DNA of 11,113 nucleotides from Bacillota bacterium (GTDB taxonomy: Bacteria > Bacillota > Clostridia > Monoglobales > Firm-18), in the NCBI GenBank assembly GCA_023228885.1, contig JALOAJ010000052.1, positions 1 through 11,113 on the forward strand. The letters run 5' to 3'. The notes below the pieces were generated by a model that did not search any database, was not told where the DNA came from, and worked only from the letters and a program-made list of their open reading frames with translations. Shown here piece after piece: positions 1 to 7,000 of the stretch; position 1 is the first letter of the stretch, and the number at the start of each line of letters is the position of its first letter. The translations under genes and the position numbers were made by a program.

Positions 1-2
1 CA

Positions 3-233
3 GGAAATCAGAATTTTTTGTTCAGATACGACTTTGGCATTGGCGGGTTAGAAAACTTCAAATTATGGTTATCTGAAAATCCCATAACAATAGAATACCC
101 CCTTGCCAATCCCTACTATGAAGAAACGCCATATGAAGAAATAAAAACATATTATCCTTATACGCAAGTTTATACAACATCGAAGGTGCAGCCAATGTTG
201 AATGGGTTTTTCCGCATACGAAGGGGGAGATAA
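3..233 (+). CDS. Phage tail structural protein, C-terminal end (5' partial)
   Basis: The reading frame is open to the left edge and gives 76 residues before TAA at 231-233, so this is the 3' end of a longer gene. It contains FKLWLSENPITIEYPLANP followed by YTQVYTTSKVQP. The pattern F-K-x-W-L-x-x-N-P-x-T-(hydrophobic)-x-Y-x-L-A-x-P followed by an x-(V/I)-Y-T-T-x-x-V-Q-P stretch is one I recognise from the C-termini of large tail, baseplate or tail-fibre proteins of Firmicutes phages, where it probably forms a small terminal beta domain. A TTG at 18 is in frame, but the upstream codons keep reading, so it is unlikely to be the true start. The last residues (GFFRIRRGR) are unusually basic. They lie over a G-run that also serves as the ribosome binding site of the next gene. 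The exact tail role cannot be told from this fragment. Confidence 0.7.
   Translation, partial: GNQNFLFRYDFGIGGLENFKLWLSENPITIEYPLANPYYEETPYEEIKTYYPYTQVYTTSKVQPMLNGFFRIRRGR
221..229 (+). promoter_or_regulatory. Shine-Dalgarno site preceding a non-canonical start
   Basis: AAGGGGGAG lies inside the last codons of the tail protein gene and just upstream of the frame ending at 469. Its spacing to ATT at 236 (6 bases) or 239 (9 bases) is right for initiation, and no ATG, GTG or TTG in that frame is near. It is the main evidence that the small gene begins here, on an ATT codon, and not further downstream. The same G-run could also be a slippage point. Confidence 0.5.
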
Positions 234-238
234 AAATT

Positions 239-469
239 ATTTGTAAAGTTGTAAACGGTGAAGTAACAAAACACATCGAATTACCTAAAACAGGCACATT
301 ACATGACGGACGGACGGTTAGCAACTACCACTTGCTGCCAAGCGATGTTTTAAAGCAGGAGGGTTGGCTGCCGTTAAAGGTAAGGGGCGAAGGGGCGCAT
401 TGGAAATACAAGATTTTAAAAAACAAAGTTATAGAATATTTAAAAGAGGTGGAAGCAGAAGATGAATAA
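239..469 (+). CDS. Small tail-associated phage protein, probable ATT start
   Basis: This frame is open from 137 to TAA at 467-469 but has no ATG, GTG or TTG until well inside it. A strong Shine-Dalgarno-like run (AAGGGGGAG, 221-229) sits 6 or 9 bases before two consecutive ATT codons at 236 and 239. Starting at 239 gives 76 residues beginning ICKVVNGEVTKHIELPKTG and continuing HDGRTVSNYHLLPSDVLKQ then EGWLPL. The pattern of a short KVVNGEV opening, then (D/G)GRTVSN, then GW-L-P resembles small proteins encoded just after tail-fibre genes in many phages. Their function is not established, though a tail assembly or accessory role is possible. The stop overlaps the next start by 8 bases, consistent with translational coupling. 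Alternatives are a one-base error or a natural frameshift in the GGGGG run that would fuse it to the preceding protein. I am confident the frame is coding and less sure of the start. Confidence 0.6.
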   Translation: MCKVVNGEVTKHIELPKTGTLHDGRTVSNYHLLPSDVLKQEGWLPLKVRGEGAHWKYKILKNKVIEYLKEVEAEDE

Positions 470-1328
470 ATACATAGCGATGCGAAGCGATTTACGGCGC
501 AAGGCGGATTTGATTATCGCTTGCGAAAACAGCATAAACAAAGAGTATGCCGACTTAGACTTAACAGGCGTTGCAGACCCCGCACAGGTGATTATGGATG
601 CGATAGCAGAATTGGACAGTCAGCGTGAAAGTGATGATGTGGCGATTGTGGTTGAGTTTATGGGTGGGATGATAACGCTTGGGTCGGAGAACGAATCAAT
701 GGGTGAATTGAACCTATCAGACTATAAGAACTTACATATTCATGGCAACGGAGTAACAATTGAATCAAAGGGTTGGGATTATGTTTATGCTTTAAAAATA
801 CAAGATTGCTGTCTGTATGATTTAAACTTAATTTGTTATCATGGGATGATTGGCATTCAAGCGGTAGATAATTGTACTATAACAAATTGTAATGTTGTAA
901 TGGAATCATTGAGCGAAGGCTTTTATGTTAACAAAAGTATCCTTACGAACTGCAAAGCAACCGTAAAAAATTGGGGGGAAGGCATTTGGGCAGAAAATAG
1001 TATTCTTATAAATTGTGAAGCGGAAACAGGAACAATAGACTATTCATTGGAAGGGAATAGCATTTACGCATCCAAATGCACGCTCCTAAACTGTAAAGGA
1101 GTGATGATGGGGTTTGACTATGGTATTTACGCAGAGGATAGTACTATTACCAATTGCTTTGGCAGTTCTTCAAGTTATGGTATTTATGCAGAAGGCTCAA
1201 TTGTAACAGGCGGCTGCAACGGTGGTAATGGTGGTTTGCTTATAGATGGTTCAAGCTACCCTCAAGACCTAAGCATAGCGCAAAACCTAAACTTTGGCTA
1301 TATAATTATACAAGGAGTGAACGACTGA
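462..1328 (+). CDS. Right-handed parallel beta-helix tail protein
   Basis: This is 288 residues. ATG at 462 follows AGAGGTGG at 445-452 with 9 bases of spacing. Residues 1-60 are mainly helical and charged. From about residue 85 the protein becomes a series of short beta-strand rungs with recurring Asn-Cys pairs: N137-C138 and N142-C143, then N163-C164, N184-C185, N210-C211 and N231-C232. From 142 the spacing is 21, 21, 26 and 21 residues. Each turn carries a (T/S)-(I/L)-(L/T/I)-x-N-C strand and often a GI(Y/W)AE strand. This is the signature of a pectate-lyase-like parallel beta-helix with stacked asparagine and cysteine ladders. In phages such folds are typical of tailspikes and tail appendages that bind or cut surface polysaccharide. 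I see no recognisable catalytic motif, so binding is as likely as cleavage. The gene follows tail genes and its TGA overlaps the next ATG by one base (TGATG). Confidence 0.75.
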   Translation: MNKYIAMRSDLRRKADLIIACENSINKEYADLDLTGVADPAQVIMDAIAELDSQRESDDVAIVVEFMGGMITLGSENESMGELNLSDYKNLHIHGNGVTIESKGWDYVYALKIQDCCLYDLNLICYHGMIGIQAVDNCTITNCNVVMESLSEGFYVNKSILTNCKATVKNWGEGIWAENSILINCEAETGTIDYSLEGNSIYASKCTLLNCKGVMMGFDYGIYAEDSTITNCFGSSSSYGIYAEGSIVTGGCNGGNGGLLIDGSSYPQDLSIAQNLNFGYIIIQGVND

Positions 1329-1702
1329 TGAAATGGTGTTTATATAATGGAATTATAAAATATTACAAGTATTCTGTAATTCATGAAGTGTTCAGAAAAC
1401 GAAAAAACAAAGATGGCGACTTAGAGAATTATACAGACCAAAGAGAAATGTTGTTTTTTGATGAACAATCAAAAGATGCCTTTTGCCAAAAACTGGGCCA
1501 ACGAAATAAAACTTATACGGTAACGGAACATGACCAGCCTTCAATGGAACTGTTACAGGCGGTTGAAGGTAAAAAATTCAACACAATAGCCGAGGCAAGG
1601 GAATTTATACAGGCGGTTCAAGATGGGATTGTGCCAAAAACTGATAGCGAACGCATAAACGACCTTGAATTATTAGTATTACAGTTAGGGGGCGTGATTT
1701 AA
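1328..1702 (+). CDS. Small phage tail accessory protein, function unknown
   Basis: This is 124 residues. ATG at 1328 overlaps the preceding TGA by one base, with AAGGAG at 1312-1317 as ribosome binding site. The first half is basic and aromatic (MKWCLYNGIIKYYKYSVIHE). The second half is acidic and helical, and ends in DSERINDLELLVLQLGGVI. A short C-terminal helix of the type ERI-x-x-LE-x-x-(hydrophobic)-L-(x)-L-(A/G)-G is common in small proteins encoded between tail-fibre genes and the XkdX/holin genes of Firmicutes siphophages, and position and ending both fit that group. No enzyme motif or signal peptide is visible. The role is unknown. A baseplate or fibre accessory is the best guess from context alone. 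Confidence 0.65.
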   Translation: MKWCLYNGIIKYYKYSVIHEVFRKRKNKDGDLENYTDQREMLFFDEQSKDAFCQKLGQRNKTYTVTEHDQPSMELLQAVEGKKFNTIAEAREFIQAVQDGIVPKTDSERINDLELLVLQLGGVI

Positions 1703-1818
1703 TGAACCAGCTATTACTTGAAATACTTATCCGGCAAGTAAAAGACGGCAGGGTTAATGTTGGGGATATAAAAGACAACGACTATAAACAGGCGGTTGCG
1801 GCAAAACTGGAGGGGTGA
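1702..1818 (+). CDS. XkdX-like small phage peptide
   Basis: This is a 38-residue gene. ATG at 1702 overlaps the TAA of the preceding gene by one base (TAATG), and AGGGGG at 1687-1692 gives a strong ribosome binding site with 9 bases of spacing. The product is an N-terminal amphipathic helix (MNQLLLEILIRQVKDG), a turn, and a second short helix (KDNDYKQAVAAKLEG). Size, helix-turn-helix layout and position directly before the holin match the small XkdX-type peptides of Firmicutes phages and PBSX-like elements. The Trp/Tyr-rich start of classical XkdX is missing, so membership is loose. Function is unknown. Its last codons contain the GGAGGGG ribosome binding site of the holin, which implies coupled expression. 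Confidence 0.6.
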   Translation: MNQLLLEILIRQVKDGRVNVGDIKDNDYKQAVAAKLEG

Positions 1819-1821
1819 CGG

Positions 1822-2211
1822 ATGGAAAATACATTTATCAAATTTATAGGCGCAGGTGTAGTATCAGCTTTTACTTACATTTTTGGGGGGCTTGATATGA
1901 TATTATCATTATTGCTGTGGCTTATCACGATTGATTACGCAACAGGAGTTATATGTGCGGCGGTGCATGGCAAGCTAAACTCCGAAACCGGCGGCAAGGG
2001 GATAGCTAAAAAGGTTGGTATGCTGGCGGTGGTAGCCATTGCAAACCTTATAAGCCAACATATAGGCGTGGATATACGCACCTTTGTTGTTGGGTATTAC
2101 ATAGCCAATGAAAGCCTTTCGATCGTTGAAAACGCAGGCAAAATGGGTGCGCCTGTGCCGGATAAGCTGCTTGATTTGTTGGAGCAATTAAAAAGCGGTG
2201 ATGAAAAATGA
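1822..2211 (+). CDS. Phage holin (toxin-secretion/phage-lysis holin family)
   Basis: This is 129 residues. ATG at 1822 comes 6 bases after GGAGGGG (1809-1815). Hydrophobic segments lie at about residues 6-22, 26-48 and 65-83, with a weaker one near 85-100, and the C-terminus is charged and probably cytoplasmic. Family hallmarks are DYATG (38-42) at the end of the second segment, the glycine- and lysine-rich loop (50-64), and the stretch around NESLSIVENAGKMGAPVP (96-113) ahead of a short amphipathic helix. These match the holins of Firmicutes phages related to those called TcdE/Cph1-like. The protein would oligomerise in the cytoplasmic membrane at a set time and let the endolysin reach the wall. 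The downstream amidase gene overlaps by 4 bases (ATGA), the usual holin-endolysin pairing. Confidence 0.93.
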   Translation: MENTFIKFIGAGVVSAFTYIFGGLDMILSLLLWLITIDYATGVICAAVHGKLNSETGGKGIAKKVGMLAVVAIANLISQHIGVDIRTFVVGYYIANESLSIVENAGKMGAPVPDKLLDLLEQLKSGDEK

Positions 2212-2828
2212 CGATACATAATATACCCAACCAAGTTATAAAGGAAAAGTTAGCTCCTCTTAAAAAGGTTGAGGCTATCATTTTGCACCACATGGCTCAT
2301 GATACTGCAGATGTGAAAACGGTTGAAAGCTGGCACATAAACCAAGGTTATAACGCAATCGGGTACAACTTTTGGGTTGGCTTTGACGGCAGTATATATG
2401 TAGGCAGGGGTTTTAACGGCGGTGCGCACACTTTAGGGTATAATGACAAGTCAATAGGCATCGGCTTTCAGGGCGATTATTCAAAACAGCGGGAAATGCC
2501 CGATAAACAGTTTAATGCAGGTGTTGATGTTATACGATATGTTATGGATAGGCTTGGCGGAAACATCAAAATCGGCGGGCATAAAGATTTTAATGCAACG
2601 GCATGCCCGGGAGGGCATTTCCCGCTGTCTGAAATGAAAAGTTTAGTAAAACGAGGTGGAGAAATGATTTACAATTATATTGACGAAAATATGCCGGAAT
2701 GGGCGCGTGAGGCTGTGCAATGGGCGGTTGATAACGGCATTGTAAAAGGTGACGAAAATGGATTGAATTTAGATGACAGGGATTTGCGGTATTTGGTATT
2801 TTTATATCGGTCAAAGGGGGTGCGGTAA
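2208..2828 (+). CDS. N-acetylmuramoyl-L-alanine amidase (endolysin)
   Basis: This is 206 residues. ATG at 2208 overlaps the holin TGA (ATGA). Its own ribosome binding site is weak (GGTG at 2197-2200), so translation probably depends on coupling to the holin. Residues 20-147 form a zinc amidase domain of the Amidase_2/PGRP-like fold, which cuts the bond between N-acetylmuramic acid and L-alanine. Probable zinc ligands are H27 (in ILHH), H125 (GGHKDFN) and C133 (TACPG); Y53 (GYNF) is the expected catalytic or supporting tyrosine, and H74 (GAHT) lies nearby. Residues 161-202 (MPEWAREAVQWAVDNGIVKG, then an acidic turn and a YLVFLYR helix) resemble one S-layer-homology-type repeat and are probably the wall-binding part. 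There is no signal peptide, as expected for a holin-dependent endolysin. Confidence 0.93.
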   Translation: MTIHNIPNQVIKEKLAPLKKVEAIILHHMAHDTADVKTVESWHINQGYNAIGYNFWVGFDGSIYVGRGFNGGAHTLGYNDKSIGIGFQGDYSKQREMPDKQFNAGVDVIRYVMDRLGGNIKIGGHKDFNATACPGGHFPLSEMKSLVKRGGEMIYNYIDENMPEWAREAVQWAVDNGIVKGDENGLNLDDRDLRYLVFLYRSKGVR

Positions 2829-4061
2829 ATGGCAAATGTATGGGATATGAACCAAAGCGATTATAATAAGTATCTGCAAAATAAAAAGGCGTGGGAAACG
2901 GGCAGCGGACCGGATACGGCGATGGCATCGATGGAAAACTCCGCGCTTCGTGAAAAATACGGGATAAGCGGGGATAATTATTCGTATAACGATTTGGTGC
3001 GCCAACAAGCGTATATGCCGAACCAATACACAAATGCGGCGGACAAGTCTATTTCGGGGCTTGCAAATTTTTCACGCTACAATGAGCCGTACGGGTTGGC
3101 GGCGGCTAAAAGGGAGTTGCAAAATTTTAGATACAGCCCCGAAACAGACCCTGATTTTCAAGCATACAAGGATATGTATGCACGGCAAAGCCAGGCGGCG
3201 CAGGGGCAGACGCTTGCAAACTTGACGGCGCTGTCCGGCGGGCGTAATAACTCGTGGGCAAGCGCGGCAACGGCACAGGTGGGGCAGGCATATGCGCAAA
3301 AAACGGCGGATATGGTGCCGCAACTTGCGCAAGCCGCATATAACAGGCTGCTGCAGCGGTACGGGATAGAAAGCCAAGAGGCGGATAGGGCGTATGGCAG
3401 ATGGCAGGACGCTTATGCCCGTGAGCGGGATTTGTCGGGGTTATATCAACAGCGTGATTTGACGGAGCGGGAGTTATTGCGGCAGAGGGCGCAGGATAGT
3501 ATTGCATACCGTGACGCTGATTTGCAGTACGGCGCGGCGGCATATGCGTATGAGCTTGACCGTATGTATGCGGGGCAAGAGCGGCAGGCGGGATTGGATG
3601 CGCAGGAGTTGCAAAACAGGTTGTACGGTAAACAATACGATTGGTATGACGATAATGCACGCGCGGCATTGGAAGGGCAGCAATGGCAAAACAAGATATA
3701 CGGCAAACAACATGATTGGTTTGACGAGGAAAAAGCGGCGCAAATAGCGGCAACCAATAGGAGCGGCACAAGCAGCGGCGGTAGCAGTAGGACAACAGCA
3801 GAAAAGCCGATGACAAAAACCGAGGCTGATTATTTGGTTAACTTTACATATACAGATAAAGACGGCTACTTTGATGGAATGGCTTTTATAGATGATGTAT
3901 TTTATAAAGGCGTTTATGGTACCGACGAGGACGCACAAGCGGTTATAAAAGCATCCGGATTAACCGCCGCCGAAATAAACGAACTTTTAAGGGAAAAGGA
4001 TATCAGAGATTCTTACGCCCCCGGCTTGGTTGCGCGTTACGAAGAGAGGTTGTTCAAATGA
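2829..4061 (+). CDS. Predicted virion/ejection-type protein of clostridial phages
   Basis: This is 410 residues. ATG at 2829 directly follows the amidase TAA, with AAAGGGGG at 2813-2820 as a strong ribosome binding site. The protein is rich in Ala, Gln, Tyr and Arg. Residues 107-173 (DPDFQAYKDMYARQSQAAQG, then LTALSGGRNNSWASAA and a VPQLAQAAYNRL helix) match a pattern I recognise from unnamed virion-associated proteins of Firmicutes phages. Residues 175-305 are a long, probably helical rod of Y/R/Q-rich repeats, including YGKQYDW (266-272) and YGKQHDW (291-297). A Ser/Gly/Thr linker (310-326) leads to an acidic C-terminal domain (328-410) that I do not recognise. There is no signal peptide and no enzyme motif. 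The long helical make-up and the position before a giant polyvalent protein suggest an internal virion or ejection protein; a scaffold role is also possible. Its stop overlaps the next start (ATGA). Confidence 0.6.
   Translation: MANVWDMNQSDYNKYLQNKKAWETGSGPDTAMASMENSALREKYGISGDNYSYNDLVRQQAYMPNQYTNAADKSISGLANFSRYNEPYGLAAAKRELQNFRYSPETDPDFQAYKDMYARQSQAAQGQTLANLTALSGGRNNSWASAATAQVGQAYAQKTADMVPQLAQAAYNRLLQRYGIESQEADRAYGRWQDAYARERDLSGLYQQRDLTERELLRQRAQDSIAYRDADLQYGAAAYAYELDRMYAGQERQAGLDAQELQNRLYGKQYDWYDDNARAALEGQQWQNKIYGKQHDWFDEEKAAQIAATNRSGTSSGGSSRTTAEKPMTKTEADYLVNFTYTDKDGYFDGMAFIDDVFYKGVYGTDEDAQAVIKASGLTAAEINELLREKDIRDSYAPGLVARYEERLFK
3609..3728 (+). repeat. Degenerate 75-base internal repeat (YGKQxDW)
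   Basis: Bases 3609-3653 and 3684-3728 align without gaps with 36 of 45 bases identical, at a 75-base (25-residue) spacing. They encode LQNRLYGKQYDWYDD and WQNKIYGKQHDWFDE, with 9 of 15 residues identical. Seven of the nine mismatches would need checking for neutrality, but several are third-base or conservative changes (Y/H, Y/F, D/E), so this looks like an old coding duplication kept at protein level. It lies at the C-terminal end of the helical rod of the 410-residue protein. Confidence 0.65.
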
Positions 4062-7000
4062 CATTAGAAAACTTTCGCAATTCTTATAGAAAAACAATAC
4101 CGCCAAAAAAAACGGTGATGCCGGAATTAAACAGCGGCAATGTTATGCTGCCGCCTATGCAATCAAAGCCTTTGCTGCCGGGGTTGCCCGAAAACTTTAT
4201 GCTTAGGCAGCAGGCAGAGCCGACAGACATAAGAAACCTTCCGAATTTGCCGTCAAAAGATGGGGCGGCGTTTGCTTATCCGCCGGATGAACCTAAGCTT
4301 ATAAGCAGAAAAAGCTTGGATATATCTAAGCCTCAACCGTTTAAGGACCTAAAAAAAGGTGTGCCTATTGTAAATAAGGTGTTATTTGCCGAAACTTATA
4401 AGAAAAAGTTTCAGACCGAGGACCATCCAAGCTTGTATGCGTTTTATTCACAGCTTGACCCGGATGCAAAAAAGGAATACTATAACATCTTGCAAAAGCA
4501 AGGGCAGGAAAGCGCCGATAAGTTTTTGGAAGCTGCCACACAGGAGCTGTTTGCAAAAAGAGGCGATAAAACTGCAAAATTGGCTAATAGATTTAGTGTT
4601 CCCGGACGCATAGCTCTTGCAGGGGCGGCAGGACTTCAAAGCGGTGTTGAAGGCGGCAGGAGTGCAATAAAGGCTGTGCGTGGGGAAAAAGAGCAATCGC
4701 TTATATCTGCGGAACAGATAGGGTATCAAAAGGCGCGCGGCGAAATGGGCGGCGTTGAGGGGTTGGCAAGCGATGTTACATACTCTATCGGCAGAATGGC
4801 GCCCAGTATAGCAGCTAATGCGCTGTTTCCGGGAGCGGGAACGGCTGTTACCTTTTTGACAAGCGGCGGCAGCGCTTATGAGAATGCGCTGCGGGAAGGC
4901 AAAGGCGTAAATGAAGCAAGGGTATACGCAACAATGATAGGCACATCCGAAGCGGCGTTACAAAAGATAATGGGTGGTGTTGCCGCAAGGAGCGGGCAGA
5001 CGGTTATTGGAAAAATGGCCGGGGAAAAAATAACGGCAGTTATTGAGCAGCTTGCTAAAACCCCTTTTATGAGGATGGCGCTGCATAGGCTCTCTGACAT
5101 GGCGGGGGAGTTTACCGAAGAATACTTGCAAGATATATTAGAGCCTGTTTTCCGCAACATCGCTTTTAAGGAAAACAACGAATTTAAGCTGTTTACAAAA
5201 GAAGCGTTGCACTCCGGACTGGTAGGCGCATTGACATCCGGCGTGATGGGATTTGCAAGCGGCGAGGATATAAATGTTTACCGCGATGCAAAGGCAATAA
5301 ATGCCGAGTATCAAAAAGCCGGCGGGGATGATGTTTGGGGAAACATATCCGAATGGGCGGGCAATAAGCAGTTTGGGCAGCAGGCGAAGGAAGTTAATTT
5401 GCCGCCGAAACGGGATGGGGCAATATTGCCGACCAAGGAAACCGTTGAGGCTTTGGGTATAGCGCAGAAATTAGGGGTTAAGGCAGTAGTTAAAGACCTG
5501 CCAGAAGGAATTAGCGGACAGTATGTAAACGGTGAGGTTATTATTTCTTCAAAAACGGAAAACCCTGCAATGCAGGTTTTATTTCATGAATTGACGCATC
5601 ATATAGAGACGGCTGGGGAATATGGCAAATTTAAAGCCCATGTTTTGAATCATATTAAAAGCTTGGGCGCTAATATTGATGTTGTCAGGGATGGCATAAT
5701 AAGTGATTATAAAGATAGCGGGGTTACGCTTACCCCTTCTGAAGCTGAAAATGAGCTTGTTGCTAAGTTTGTAGAGAGTAAAATGTTTACTGACGAGCAA
5801 AGCATTAAAAGGCTGACACAGGAAAACAGGGGGCTTGCGCAAACCATTTATAATTGGATAAGCGATGTTATTACCAAGCTTGCCGGAACAAAAGAACAAA
5901 AGTTCATGCTCGAAGCGCAAAAGATGTATGAAAAAGCATTGCGTAGCGCTGAGGTGGCAAATAAGGAAGCAATGTCAAAGGGCAGGAGCTATGAAGAACT
6001 GACAAAACAGGCTGGTATCTATGATTATAGTAAAAGCTTTACGGAGCAAATAAAGGATTATAAGCAAGGGTTAATTCCCCAATACGATACGCTTTTAGTG
6101 GGCGGAACACCAAACATACTTCAAGACATTGGCTTTAATGCGCTGCCGGTAACTATAAACCAAAGCCATGTTGATTTTGCACTTAATGGAACAAAAGATA
6201 TTGACCACTTTTTAGGGGAAACTATTTTAAGGCAACTCCCTGAAAAACTGGAAAAGCCAATTGCCATAATGAAATCGGATTCAAAAAGTAGTAACCGCGT
6301 TGTTGCGCTTTTGGAATTTGAGCATAATGGAAAAAGTGTAATAGCTCCAGTTGAGATTGACGGATATGGGCGGCAAAACGATATAAGGATAGATAGCAAT
6401 GCAATTACAACTGTGTTTGCAAAGGATAATGCTATTACAAAACTGCTAAATAACGCTGTAAGTAAAGAGGCGGAAGGAAACATTTCGTTATTTTACTGGG
6501 ATAAAAATAGAGCCTTGTCTCTACTACAGAGGGCCGGGCTCCAATTGCCCGGTGGTCTGCCTCAAGATGGCTCTATACATAGTATACGCGAAAGCGGGGC
6601 AAATATCAATACTAAATTTGAAAATGTAACAGAAACACAACAATTTAAGCGTTGGTTTGGCAAAAGCGTAACGGTTGACCAATACGGGAAACCTTTTGAG
6701 GTTTATCATGGCACTCCGGACAGAGGGAAAGATAACTTCTTTGTATTTAAAGAAGGTCAGGGCGGGTTTCATTTTGGCACAGAGGAACAAGCCTTAGATG
6801 TTATACGGGAGAGAAAAAAATTTGATGGTGCAAAAGATGGTCGCCTCATTTCTGCTTATATTAAGTTGGAAAACCCTCTTGTTATTAACTATGACATAGG
6901 TAATTGGTCGGGGCATTCATTAGCAGATTTTATCCTTAATTTTGAAAGGTATAATTACAATCCCGAAAAATACGGTGTTATTGATTTTACGCATGAACGA

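Noticed and set aside
204..230. A classical X-XXY-YYZ slippery heptamer for programmed -1 frameshifting
   Set aside because: No perfect heptamer is present in the tail-protein frame. The GGGGG run is only a partial candidate and also serves as a ribosome binding site, so it is kept only as an alternative.
137..235. The open extension of the 239-469 frame upstream to 137, as a longer start for that gene
   Set aside because: It contains no ATG, GTG or TTG and overlaps the recognisable C-terminus of the tail protein; the Shine-Dalgarno run at 221-229 favours the start near 236-239.
58..324. An 88-codon minus-strand open frame across the first tail genes
   Set aside because: The two + frames here carry recognisable tail motifs and coupled starts; the antisense translation has no recognisable features.
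3127..3816. A 229-codon open frame on the minus strand, with others overlapping at 2590-3033, 3072-3377 and 3474-3938
   Set aside because: All lie opposite the 410-residue gene, have low-complexity Cys/Pro/Arg/Leu-rich translations typical of antisense shadows, and lack ribosome binding sites. The + frame has a good start signal and a coherent domain layout.
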